This document shows positions 46,291 to 54,568 of a DNA stretch of 64,000 nt, one piece after another; the stretch's first letter is position 1, and each line of letters begins with the position of its first letter. A program made the translations under genes and the position numbers. This DNA is from Mangrovimonas spongiae (GTDB lineage Bacteria > Bacteroidota > Bacteroidia > Flavobacteriales > Flavobacteriaceae), in NCBI RefSeq assembly GCF_003944795.1, contig NZ_RWBG01000001.1, positions 744,001 through 808,000 of the forward strand, written 5' to 3'. The notes below the pieces were generated by a model. The model worked only from the letters and a program-made list of their open reading frames with translations. It was not told the origin of the DNA and did not search any database.

Positions 46291-47148
46291 TTATTCTCTT
46301 AGAGGTTGATTTGATATTAAATCGATATACAGATTAACCTTATCTTTTAAGTCTTTACGGTGTGTTATAAAGTCTAAAAACCCGTGTTCTAGTAAAAATT
46401 CTGAGGTTTGAAATCCTTCAGGGAGTTCTTGTCCTGTAGTATCTCGTACCACACGTGGCCCAGCAAACCCAATTAAAGCACCAGGTTCGCTAATGTTAAT
46501 GTCACCTAACATAGCAAAGGAAGCTGTAGTTCCTCCTGTGGTAGGATCGGTACATAGCGAAATGTAAGGCACTTTAGCTTCGGCTAATTGAGCCAATTTT
46601 GCTGAGGTTTTGGCCAATTGCATTAAGGATAATGCAGCTTCCATCATACGTGCCCCGCCAGATTTTGAAATAATCATGAATGGTATTTTCTTTTTTAGAG
46701 CATAATCGGCAGCACGAGCAATTTTTTCGCCTACAACACTTCCCATAGAGCCTCCAATAAAGGTGAAATCCATACATGCAACAACTAAGTTATTGCCTTT
46801 GGATTTTCCTACAGCAGTTCTTACAGCGTCTTTAAGTTTTGTTTTTTCTTGAGCTGCTTTTAATCTGTCAGGGTATTTTTTTGTGTCAACAAATTTTAAA
46901 GGGTCTTTAGATTCTAATTTCGTATCTAATTCTTTGTATTTGTTGTCATCAAAAAGTATTTCGAAATATTCTTTGCTTCCTATTCTAACATGGTAGCCAT
47001 CTTCAGGGCTAACGTAGAAATTCTGTTCAAGCTCTTTGGTGTCGACTATTTTTCCTGTAGGCGATTTATACCAAAGTCCCTTAGGAGTGTCTTTTTTCTC
47101 CTCGGTGCTTGTTTGAATGTTTTTTTCTTTTCTTTTAAACCAAGACAT
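46291..47148 (-). CDS. accD: Acetyl-CoA carboxylase carboxyltransferase subunit beta, zinc ribbon lost
   Basis: Beta subunit of the carboxyltransferase that makes malonyl-CoA for fatty acid synthesis, 285 aa. The crotonase-fold core is intact: [54 protein letters not shown] and the [10 protein letters not shown] segment. The N-terminal zinc ribbon of E. coli AccD (CxxC...CxxC) aligns with [18 protein letters not shown] and [14 protein letters not shown] here. All four cysteines are replaced (by Ser, Thr, Ser and Asp or neighbours), so no zinc can be bound in that way. The accA gene is not adjacent. A -7 element lies at the end of the upstream fba gene. Confidence 0.95.
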   Translation of the reverse strand: MSWFKRKEKNIQTSTEEKKDTPKGLWYKSPTGKIVDTKELEQNFYVSPEDGYHVRIGSKEYFEILFDDNKYKELDTKLESKDPLKFVDTKKYPDRLKAAQEKTKLKDAVRTAVGKSKGNNLVVACMDFTFIGGSMGSVVGEKIARAADYALKKKIPFMIISKSGGARMMEAALSLMQLAKTSAKLAQLAEAKVPYISLCTDPTTGGTTASFAMLGDINISEPGALIGFAGPRVVRDTTGQELPEGFQTSEFLLEHGFLDFITHRKDLKDKVNLYIDLISNQPLRE

Positions 47149-47188
47149 TAAAAAATAATTTTAATTAAAGTTTGTTAGTTGTAACATG

Positions 47189-47196
47189 CAAAGTTA
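47189..47196 (-). promoter_or_regulatory. Candidate -7 element of accD
   Basis: Minus strand TAACTTTG (TAnnTTTG), about 41 bases upstream of the accD ATG, overlapping the stop codon of fba. It allows accD to be transcribed apart from fba. Confidence 0.5.
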
Positions 47197-48261
47197 TAAA
47201 GTATTTACATTATTAAGGTCTTCGAAGGCTTTTTTTAGTCTTTCAACAAAAGCATCTTCTCCTTTACGAAGCCAAACTCTTGGGTCGTAATATTTTTTAT
47301 TAGGTACATCGCTACCTTCTGGGTTGCCAATTTGTGTTTTAAGGTAGTCTGCCTTATCGCTCATATAATCTCTTACACCGGTCATAAAAGCGTATTGCAT
47401 ATCGGTGTCGATATTCATTTTAATAACACCATAACCTATAGCTTCTCTAATTTCTTCTACCGTAGATCCTGAGCCACCATGGAAGACAAAGTCGATGTGG
47501 TTGTGTTCTACACCGTATTTTTTAGTAATATATTCTTGAGAGTTTTTTAAGATTTTTGGTGTTAATTTCACGTTTCCTGGTTTGTAAACACCATGAACGT
47601 TACCAAAAGCAGCTGCAATAGTAAATTGGTCGCTTACTTTACTTAATTCTTCGTAAGCATAAGCCACTTCTTCGGGTTGGGTGTAAAGTTTAGAATCATC
47701 TACATCGGTATTGTCAACGCCATCTTCTTCACCTCCTGTAATACCAAGCTCTATTTCTAGAGTCATCCCCATTTTACTCATTCTTTCAAGGTAGGTTTTA
47801 CAGATGTCTATGTTTTCTTCAAGTGGTTCTTCACTTAAATCAATCATATGAGAACTGTAAAGTGGTTTTCCGGTTTCTTTAAAATGGGTTTCGCTAGCAT
47901 CTAATAAACCGTCAATCCAAGGAAGTAATTTCTTAGCGCAATGGTCGGTATGTAAAATAACAGGAACACCATAAAGTTCTGCCATTTGATGAACGTGTTT
48001 TGCGCCAGCAACAGAACCAGCAATTGCTGCTTGTTGGTTGTCGTTACTTAGTCCTTTACCCGCATTAAATTGAGCACCACCATTTGAGAATTGAATGATA
48101 ACTGGGGCATTTAAAGCTGCTGCAGTTTCTAAAACGCCATTAATCGAGCTAGAGCCTATCACATTTACCGCAGGTAAAGCATACCCATTCTCTTTAGCAT
48201 GATTAAAGATATTTTGAACTTCTTTGCCTGTTGCAACTCCTGGTTTAATATTATGTGCCAT
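47194..48261 (-). CDS. fba: Fructose-bisphosphate aldolase, class II
   Basis: Zinc-dependent aldolase of glycolysis and gluconeogenesis, 355 aa, class IIA by length and sequence. The N-terminal LPAVNVIGSSSINGVLETAA segment, the zinc ligand region VILHTDHCAKKLLPW, EIELGITGGEEDGVD, FGNVHGVY and VFHGGSGSTVEEIREA are all present. The last two contain the second and third zinc histidines. It has its own -7 element and is separated from tamL by 49 bases. Confidence 0.96.
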   Translation of the reverse strand: MAHNIKPGVATGKEVQNIFNHAKENGYALPAVNVIGSSSINGVLETAAALNAPVIIQFSNGGAQFNAGKGLSNDNQQAAIAGSVAGAKHVHQMAELYGVPVILHTDHCAKKLLPWIDGLLDASETHFKETGKPLYSSHMIDLSEEPLEENIDICKTYLERMSKMGMTLEIELGITGGEEDGVDNTDVDDSKLYTQPEEVAYAYEELSKVSDQFTIAAAFGNVHGVYKPGNVKLTPKILKNSQEYITKKYGVEHNHIDFVFHGGSGSTVEEIREAIGYGVIKMNIDTDMQYAFMTGVRDYMSDKADYLKTQIGNPEGSDVPNKKYYDPRVWLRKGEDAFVERLKKAFEDLNNVNTL

Positions 48262-48287
48262 GTTATATTTTATTTGTTTTTAATTAA

Positions 48288-48295
48288 CAAAAGTA
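48288..48295 (-). promoter_or_regulatory. Candidate -7 element of fba
   Basis: Minus strand TACTTTTG (TAnnTTTG), 27 bases upstream of the fba ATG. Confidence 0.5.
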
Positions 48296-48310
48296 GTAAA
48301 ATAATATGGC

Positions 48311-50836
48311 TTAAAAAGGGTAATTTATACCAATATTATAAACGGCATTTTGAAAATTGTAATCGTTAAACCAACGATTTTGATCTAAGTAGGAAGGGTC
48401 GTAGGTTTTAAAACCTATATCGAAACGGAAGAGTACTGGGCCAAAATCATACCGAAACCCCATACCTGAACCAATAGCAATGTCTTTTAAAGAGTTAAAA
48501 CTATCTAGTGTGGCATTGTCGTCTTCAACATCATCTAAAGCATTCCAAATATTCCCGGCATCTATAAATAAGGCACCATGAAAACTGCCAAAAATATTAA
48601 AACGCTGTTCGGCACTTAATGCAATTTTTAGGTTTGCTTCATTAAACTCGTTGTTAGATTCTGAACTTCCAGGCCCTAAACTATAAGCTGTCCAAGCTCT
48701 ATTGTCGTTGGCACCTCCAGCAAAAAAACTTTTTGAGAATGGGATGTTCGTGGAGTTGCCATAAGGAATAGCAAAGCCAAAAAAGCTTCTAATAGCAACG
48801 ACATTTTTTTTGCCTAAATCCCAGTGTTTAACATAGTCAAGTTCCGTTTTAGCATATTGCGAATAGGCGACGTTAAACATTTCATAGCGATCATTAGAGT
48901 TTTTATCTAGCCCACTTAAACTAGCAATAGTAGAGAAGAGGTTTCCTGCAAATTCAATTTTAAATCTAAAGATAGAAAAGGTTTCATCGTAAAGTGTTTC
49001 ACGATTGTCTCTTACATAATTAAAGTTGGTTGCAAAAATAAGGTTGTCCTCGGTAAGTCGTTCTTTTCTTTCGTTAATGGCAGAAACGGTGTCATAATCA
49101 TCGTCGTTTGCTGTTATGGACGTGTTTCCGTTTAAAACATCATTTATAAAAGCATCTGTTTGTGAAGGATAGGTTAAATCGTTACCGTTATTATAGTTAA
49201 TACTAGAGGCAATATCATTTAAGGAGTTATAGGAATTACCGTAAACTCCAAAATAATTATTTGGGTTTAAGTTTTTTACATATTGTACATTAAATAAATC
49301 CAATCTATTGGTAACAATGTTTGATGGGTGCCATTTATAATTAAACACCCCAGAAAATGTTTGTTTGTCTAAACCAATATTTGTTTGACTAGTAGTTGAT
49401 AGGGATATGCGTGTGCTAGGAAACATGGTTTTAGGGATTATTTTTTCGGTATTGAAAGGGAAAAATAATCTTGGAATGGTGAGTTTTAAATTGGCCCCTA
49501 ACTCGTTAATATCAAAAAAACGATCTCTGTTATCACCAGCATCTTTGGAGGCTCCAATGGATCCTAGTGCAGAAATCTCAAGTGTTTCGGCGCCACGAAA
49601 TACATTTCTAATGAGTAATCCTGGATTAAAAGAAAACCCCACGGTTTGTATGTTACTTTGGTAAGCTTCGGCGCTTAAGTTTAATGCAAACCTTTTTTTA
49701 GGCGTTAAATAGATGTTTGCAGTTAATGTCGTGTCTGGGTTCTCGATATATTCTATATCGGGGTAACTAAAGGTTTTTAAATCACTTAAATGTCTGTAGG
49801 AATTTCCACGGTCTTTGTCTTGATAAATTTTATTAGGAGCAATAAATACAGCATCGGTTAAGGCTTTAGGTTTAAACCGCATTTTGTTAAAACTGTATAA
49901 ATTATAGTTTTTATACTGTACTGTGTCTGAGATTTGTTGCGCTTGATTTTGATAAGAGTAATCGGTGTAAATATTAACGTCTTTGACTTTGTAAATGTGT
50001 AAAGGTAGTGTGTAAGAGGAGTCTAAAGAGGTGATTTTTCTATTAGAAATTTGTAATTCTACATTAACCTTATTATTGGTGTATACCGTATCCATTTCAA
50101 AAAACACATAATCTTCGGAGAAGTGATACACGCCAGAATTTCTCATTTGGTAAGTAATCCTGTTTTTTTCAGTTTCAAAATCGGTGGTTTCGTATTGTTT
50201 TCCTTGAACAATATGAGAATTGGTTATTTCTGTTTGATATAACGAGTCGATAACAGGCGATGCAATATCAAGACTTAAAGAATCTACAATATAAGGTTTT
50301 CCTGTGGTGACATTATAAGTTATTTCGGCTTTTTTATCGCTAATTTGTGTCACTTCAGAAGAAGCTTCAACATTAAACCAGCCATTATTAAAGTAATAAG
50401 CTTTTAGTTGGTTTTCTGATTTTTTTGTTTTTTCCTCATTGATTATAGTTGGTGCTTCGCCAGTTTTTTTTAACCAGTTATTAAACCCTATTCTAGAGTC
50501 TATATATTTGTCTAATTGTTTTTTTGATAAGAAGTTTTCTAAATGTTGCCGTTTTTTAGGTTTGGCATCTATTCCCGCATTTATAATAGAATCAATATTA
50601 GGTCTTGCCAGATTGTATATGTGAAGCCGAAGTGGAGTAATACCAAGTAGCTCTCTATTTTTTTGCTGATAGAGTAGGTTGTTTATACGTTCGGTTTTGT
50701 TTTTCTCGCCATTTACAAGAATGGTGTTTTTAACAAGCAGTTTTTTACCTTCAGGAACGCGTTTTACCGAGTTACATGAAAACAAAACTCCCAAACAGAA
50801 AATAATTAATGCTATTTTTGAAAAAAATAATTTCAA
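48311..50836 (-). CDS. TamL: BamA/TamA-family outer-membrane lipoprotein
   Basis: Omp85-superfamily protein of 841 aa, the lipoprotein form of TamA found in Bacteroidota. The signal peptide ends in a lipobox (VLFSC, Cys21). The region to about residue 400 contains POTRA-like repeats (for example KAYYFNNGWFNVEA and ITYQMRNSGVYHFSEDYVFFE). The C-terminal half forms the 16-strand surface-antigen barrel, with conserved KSFFAGGANDNRAWTAYSLGP near residue 700 and a terminal phenylalanine (GINYPF). TamA works with TamB to insert outer-membrane proteins or transport lipids. No tamB-like gene is adjacent in this window. BamA itself is less likely because of the lipobox. Confidence 0.88.
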   Translation of the reverse strand: MKLFFSKIALIIFCLGVLFSCNSVKRVPEGKKLLVKNTILVNGEKNKTERINNLLYQQKNRELLGITPLRLHIYNLARPNIDSIINAGIDAKPKKRQHLENFLSKKQLDKYIDSRIGFNNWLKKTGEAPTIINEEKTKKSENQLKAYYFNNGWFNVEASSEVTQISDKKAEITYNVTTGKPYIVDSLSLDIASPVIDSLYQTEITNSHIVQGKQYETTDFETEKNRITYQMRNSGVYHFSEDYVFFEMDTVYTNNKVNVELQISNRKITSLDSSYTLPLHIYKVKDVNIYTDYSYQNQAQQISDTVQYKNYNLYSFNKMRFKPKALTDAVFIAPNKIYQDKDRGNSYRHLSDLKTFSYPDIEYIENPDTTLTANIYLTPKKRFALNLSAEAYQSNIQTVGFSFNPGLLIRNVFRGAETLEISALGSIGASKDAGDNRDRFFDINELGANLKLTIPRLFFPFNTEKIIPKTMFPSTRISLSTTSQTNIGLDKQTFSGVFNYKWHPSNIVTNRLDLFNVQYVKNLNPNNYFGVYGNSYNSLNDIASSINYNNGNDLTYPSQTDAFINDVLNGNTSITANDDDYDTVSAINERKERLTEDNLIFATNFNYVRDNRETLYDETFSIFRFKIEFAGNLFSTIASLSGLDKNSNDRYEMFNVAYSQYAKTELDYVKHWDLGKKNVVAIRSFFGFAIPYGNSTNIPFSKSFFAGGANDNRAWTAYSLGPGSSESNNEFNEANLKIALSAEQRFNIFGSFHGALFIDAGNIWNALDDVEDDNATLDSFNSLKDIAIGSGMGFRYDFGPVLFRFDIGFKTYDPSYLDQNRWFNDYNFQNAVYNIGINYPF

Positions 50837-50849
50837 ATACTAGTAATAT

Positions 50850-50857
50850 TAGCTTTG
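50850..50857 (+). promoter_or_regulatory. Candidate -7 element of the SpoU methyltransferase gene
   Basis: TAGCTTTG (TAnnTTTG) on the plus strand, about 66 bases upstream of the chosen ATG. It lies close to, and divergent from, the tamL element. Confidence 0.4.
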
Positions 50858-50879
50858 TGGCTTAATGTATAGTTAAAAT

Positions 50880-50887
50880 CAAAAATA
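50880..50887 (-). promoter_or_regulatory. Candidate -7 element of tamL
   Basis: Minus strand TATTTTTG (TAnnTTTG), 44 bases upstream of the tamL ATG. Confidence 0.4.
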
Positions 50888-50923
50888 CACTATTTAGCCG
50901 AAAAATTATTGAAACACGTTTTA

Positions 50924-51652
50924 ATGTTATCTAAAAATCAAATAAAATTCGTTAGACGTTTAAAGCAAAAAAAATACCGCCAGCAACATGGCCTATTTAT
51001 TGCCGAAGGCGTAAAAACCATTACGGAGCTATTAAACTCTAATTTCGAGTTGTATCATTTATATACTACAGAGTCCTTCAATATTGATGCCAATCTTGAA
51101 ACCATGATCTCTTTTCCTGAATTAAAAAAAATAAGCGCTTTAAAATCGCCTAACAAGGCATTAGCTGTTTTTGTAATGCCAGAACAACAATCGGTTGATC
51201 TAAATACGTTAATAGTGGCATTAGACGATGTTCAAGACCCCGGAAATTTAGGCACGATTATTAGACTGTGCGATTGGTTTGGTGTAACACATTTAGTTTG
51301 TAGTGAGACTACCGTAGATTGTTTTAACCCAAAAGTAATACAAGCCACCATGGGGTCTATTACAAGGGTAAATATTGTGTATAGTTCGTTACACGATTTT
51401 TTAAGTGATGTAGACGTTGATGTGTTTGGAGCCTTCATGGAAGGTAAACCTGTTTACAGTCAACAATTACCAGAGCAAGGTGTTCTGGTAATGGGTAATG
51501 AAGGTAATGGTATTTCAGATGCGGTTAAACAGCATATAACCAAAAAAATAGCCATTCCTCGATTTGGTGATATGCAAAAAACCGAAAGTTTAAATGTGGC
51601 TACTGCAACAGCAATATTGTTAAGTGAGTTTAAGCGTTCTACTGGAACGTAA
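50924..51652 (+). CDS. RNA methyltransferase, TrmH/SpoU family
   Basis: SPOUT-class RNA 2'-O-methyltransferase, 242 aa from the chosen ATG. An N-terminal substrate-binding domain (KNQIKFVRRLKQKKYRQQHG, FIAEGVKTI) precedes the knotted catalytic domain. Its motifs are LDDVQDPGNLGTIIR (motif 1), VMGNEGNGIS (motif 2) and IPRFGDMQKTESLNVATATAI (motif 3, in which the SLNVA part contacts SAM). An in-frame TTG five codons earlier is possible but unnecessary. The target nucleotide (tRNA or rRNA) cannot be told from the sequence. Its 3' end overlaps the convergent sprT gene by 14 bases. Confidence 0.92.
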   Translation: MLSKNQIKFVRRLKQKKYRQQHGLFIAEGVKTITELLNSNFELYHLYTTESFNIDANLETMISFPELKKISALKSPNKALAVFVMPEQQSVDLNTLIVALDDVQDPGNLGTIIRLCDWFGVTHLVCSETTVDCFNPKVIQATMGSITRVNIVYSSLHDFLSDVDVDVFGAFMEGKPVYSQQLPEQGVLVMGNEGNGISDAVKQHITKKIAIPRFGDMQKTESLNVATATAILLSEFKRSTGT

Positions 51653-52352
51653 AGTTGATAAAGACGCCACGAGTTTTCATGGACTCTATGTTTCCTGTCC
51701 AAGGGCTGTTAGGATCGTAATCTCTCACAACTTCATCGTTTATAGCAAAAACCCCTCTAATAGATGGTGTAAATTTAAACCAGTATAAGTAGAAATCGAT
51801 ACCAAAGCCAATTTCGTAAAAATACATATTAGATTTTGTTCTAAATTTTCCATTACTATTATCGTCTGGATTTTTTTCGTTACTCGATAAATTTATGGCC
51901 GTAGAAATACCACCAACAATAAATGGTTTAAAATTGTTTAATCGTTTGGTAGATAGCTTTAATAGAAGCGGAACATGAATATATGTTGATTTAATCTCGC
52001 GTTTTAAGTCGGAATCGGTGTATTCCATGCCTTGAAAATAACTTGGATGATATTCTAAATTACGAGTGGTCATGTAAAGGCCTGGTTCTAGTCTAATATC
52101 CATATAGTTGTTAATACGCATATTACCAATTAATCCAACATTAAAACCGGTGGTTTTATTGACCAAAATATCTTTACGGTCAAATTTATAGTCAAAATTA
52201 AAATCGTAACTATTAAACCCTAAAAAGTATCCGTAGCTTAAAAACTTTTTATCAAAATTATCAAGATTTCTTATGCGTTCTTTGCTAAAAAGTTGTGCCG
52301 AAGCCACTTGCGTTATCAGAAAAAAAACAAGACAATAAAGACTCTTCTTCAT
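51639..52352 (-). CDS. sprT: T9SS/gliding protein SprT (PorT family)
   Basis: Outer-membrane beta-barrel protein of the PorT family, needed for type IX secretion in Porphyromonas gingivalis and called SprT in Flavobacterium johnsoniae. A signal peptide (MKKSLYCLVFFL, ending VASAQ) precedes about eight amphipathic strands, for example SYGYFLGFNSYDFNFDY and GIDFYLYWFKFTPSIRG, and the protein ends in the barrel signal FINFTFQ. From this start it has 237 aa. A longer frame start 25 codons upstream would run into ubiE; this ATG is 1 base after the ubiE stop. Adjacency to ubiE matches the arrangement I recall for flavobacterial sprT. Confidence 0.85.
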   Translation of the reverse strand: MKKSLYCLVFFLITQVASAQLFSKERIRNLDNFDKKFLSYGYFLGFNSYDFNFDYKFDRKDILVNKTTGFNVGLIGNMRINNYMDIRLEPGLYMTTRNLEYHPSYFQGMEYTDSDLKREIKSTYIHVPLLLKLSTKRLNNFKPFIVGGISTAINLSSNEKNPDDNSNGKFRTKSNMYFYEIGFGIDFYLYWFKFTPSIRGVFAINDEVVRDYDPNSPWTGNIESMKTRGVFINFTFQ

Positions 52353-52353
52353 A

Positions 52354-53082
52354 TTACTTTTTTGATGATTTATAAATTGTTGCGACCCCAAGAGTTTGTG
52401 GGAAGTCTTCAACCTGTATAAACCCAATTTTTCGTAAAATATTGTTTAAGGCTTCGCCATAAGGAAATGCTGATGCCGAATCGCTTAAATATTTATAAGC
52501 ACTTTTATCTTTAGAAAACAGTTTGCCTATTAAAGGCATAATGTGTTTGGTGTAGATGTTGTAGCCTTGTTTAAAAGGTGTTTTTGTTGGGATAGACGTT
52601 TCTAGAATAACAAAGGTTCCGCCAGGTTTTAACACGCGTAAAATTTCTGAAAGCCCTTTTTCTAGGTCTTCAAAATTTCGAACGCCAAAAGCAACTGTAA
52701 TAGCATCGAAAGTGTTGTTTTCAAAAGGGAGGTTTTCAGAATCGCCCAAAACCATTTCAATGGTTTGGTCTAATTTTTTTTCGACAACTTTTTTCTTTCC
52801 AATGTCAAGCATGCCTTGGCTTATATCTAAACCAACAATTTTTTTAGCATTGGTTTGCGCTAAGTTTATGGCCAAATCGCCAGTTCCTGTTGCAATGTCT
52901 AAAATAGATTCTGGATTGGTTTGTTCAATCATAGTTACCACACGTTTACGCCATTTTATATCAATTCCAAAGGAAATAACACGATTTAAACTATCGTAAC
53001 CGCTAGAAATATTATCAAACATTTTAGTGACTTGCTCTTTTTTCTTTAGGTCACTATCTTTATATGGTTTTACTTTTGCCAA
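52354..53082 (-). CDS. ubiE: Demethylmenaquinone methyltransferase (MenG/UbiE)
   Basis: SAM-dependent C-methyltransferase of the last step of menaquinone synthesis. Bacteroidota use menaquinone, so the MenG role is more likely than ubiquinone synthesis. The N-terminus has [17 protein letters not shown], the SAM loop is [14 protein letters not shown], and the second UbiE signature reads [16 protein letters not shown] with LKPGG. 242 aa. The promoter directly upstream has both -33 and -7 elements, and sprT follows after one base, so sprT is expressed with this gene. Confidence 0.95.
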   Translation of the reverse strand: MAKVKPYKDSDLKKKEQVTKMFDNISSGYDSLNRVISFGIDIKWRKRVVTMIEQTNPESILDIATGTGDLAINLAQTNAKKIVGLDISQGMLDIGKKKVVEKKLDQTIEMVLGDSENLPFENNTFDAITVAFGVRNFEDLEKGLSEILRVLKPGGTFVILETSIPTKTPFKQGYNIYTKHIMPLIGKLFSKDKSAYKYLSDSASAFPYGEALNNILRKIGFIQVEDFPQTLGVATIYKSSKK

Positions 53083-53098
53083 GATTTAAAAATTTTGT

Positions 53099-53131
53099 CA
53101 AATATAAACTATTAAGCAACCATTTTACAAA
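53099..53131 (-). promoter_or_regulatory. Promoter of the ubiE-sprT operon
   Basis: Minus strand TTTG, a 21-base spacer, then TATATTTG, a full match to the Bacteroidota TTTG/TAnnTTTG promoter. It is 17 bases upstream of the ubiE ATG. Confidence 0.7.
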
Positions 53132-53185
53132 GGCTTGACCAATAATTATATATTGTAATTTTTTATCACTCAACTATTTTTGCTG

Positions 53186-53193
53186 TATATTTG
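53186..53193 (+). promoter_or_regulatory. Candidate -7 element of trkA-trkH
   Basis: TATATTTG (TAnnTTTG), 25 bases upstream of the chosen trkA ATG. The -33 element is not clear. Confidence 0.55.
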
Positions 53194-53218
53194 TTCTTCC
53201 ATATACATAATACAGATA

Positions 53219-54568
53219 ATGAAAATAATTATTGCTGGAGCTGGTGAAGTTGGATTTCATTTAGCAAAATTATTATCCTACGAATCACAAGAAATTACTT
53301 TAATAGATGTTAACAAAGAAAGTTTAGCATATGCTGATACCCACTTAGATATTAAAGTTATTAAAGGTGATGCCACCTCGATTGCCATATTAAAAGATGC
53401 CCGTATAGAAAGTACCGATTTATTTATTGGTGTTACAGCATCCGAAACAACCAATATTACAGCTTGTGTTTTAGGAAAGCAATTAGGCGCAAAACGTACC
53501 ATAGCAAGAATATCTAATACAGAGTTTATTCGTCATAAAGACGAAGTAGGCTTTACTAAATTTGGGATAGATGAACTTATTTCTCCCGAGGCTCTAGCCG
53601 CTGCCGAAATAGAATTATTACTAAACCAATCTGCATTTAATGATAGTTATGAGTTTGAAGATGGCGCTTTAACTATGTTTGGACTAAATTTATCTAGAAC
53701 AGCAACATTTGTTGGGAAAACTGTTAAAGAAGCTGCCGAAATTTTACCAGAAATACATTTTGTCCCTATAGCTATTCAGCGTTTTGGTACGCAATACACT
53801 ATAATTCCTCGTGGCGATACGCAATTTAAAGAAGGCGATAGCGTGGTTTTTATTACTAGTGAAGGTGGTGCCGAAGAACTTTGCCGAATGACAGGAAAAG
53901 TTAATCGCGAAGTGAAAAATATTATGATTCTTGGCGGAAGCCAAATAGGGTATAAATCGGCACGAGATTTAAGTAAAACATACTCCAATATAAAACTTGT
54001 AGAAAAGGATAGAGAGCATGCTATAGAGTTGGCAGATCAACTGCCAGATACGCTTGTTATTAATGGTGACGGTAGGAATGTAGATCTTCTAGAAGAGGAG
54101 CATATTAGCGATATGGATGCTTTTATTGCAGTTACAGAAAACTCTGAAACCAATATTATGTCTTGCTTAGTAGCAAAATCTAAAGGTGTAAGGAAAACTA
54201 TTGCCCTAGTAGAGAATATGGATTATTTTGAATTGTCGCAATCCATAGGTATTGATACGCTAATTAATAAGAAGCTTCTTGCAGCCAATAATATATTTAG
54301 ATACATAAGAAAAGGCGAAGTTGTAGCTATGACTAAGCTAAATAATATGAATGCCGAGTTGTTGGAATTCAAAGTAAAATCAACATCAAAAGTTTGTAAT
54401 AAATATATAAAAGATGCTGGCTTTCCGCGTTCTGCCATTGTAGGTGGTGTTATAAGAGATGGTCAAGCCCATATTGCTCTTGGCGATTTTAAAGTCACCG
54501 AAGGCGATATGGTTGTGGTATGTTGTTTGCCTAGATCTATCAAACAAGTTGAAAAAATGTTTTTGTAA
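53219..54568 (+). CDS. trkA: Trk potassium uptake regulator TrkA
   Basis: Cytoplasmic nucleotide-binding subunit that gates the TrkH channel. It has two RCK halves: the first Rossmann fold begins IIIAGAGEVGFHLAKLL, and the second NIMILGGSQIGYKSARDL (about residue 235). A TrkA_C domain follows each half (near 145-225 and 370-449). From this start it has 449 aa, the usual TrkA size. The ATG used lies at the first residue of the Rossmann strand and downstream of a good -7 element; a start 13 codons earlier would put coding sequence over the promoter. trkH follows with no spacing. Confidence 0.94.
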   Translation: MKIIIAGAGEVGFHLAKLLSYESQEITLIDVNKESLAYADTHLDIKVIKGDATSIAILKDARIESTDLFIGVTASETTNITACVLGKQLGAKRTIARISNTEFIRHKDEVGFTKFGIDELISPEALAAAEIELLLNQSAFNDSYEFEDGALTMFGLNLSRTATFVGKTVKEAAEILPEIHFVPIAIQRFGTQYTIIPRGDTQFKEGDSVVFITSEGGAEELCRMTGKVNREVKNIMILGGSQIGYKSARDLSKTYSNIKLVEKDREHAIELADQLPDTLVINGDGRNVDLLEEEHISDMDAFIAVTENSETNIMSCLVAKSKGVRKTIALVENMDYFELSQSIGIDTLINKKLLAANNIFRYIRKGEVVAMTKLNNMNAELLEFKVKSTSKVCNKYIKDAGFPRSAIVGGVIRDGQAHIALGDFKVTEGDMVVVCCLPRSIKQVEKMFL

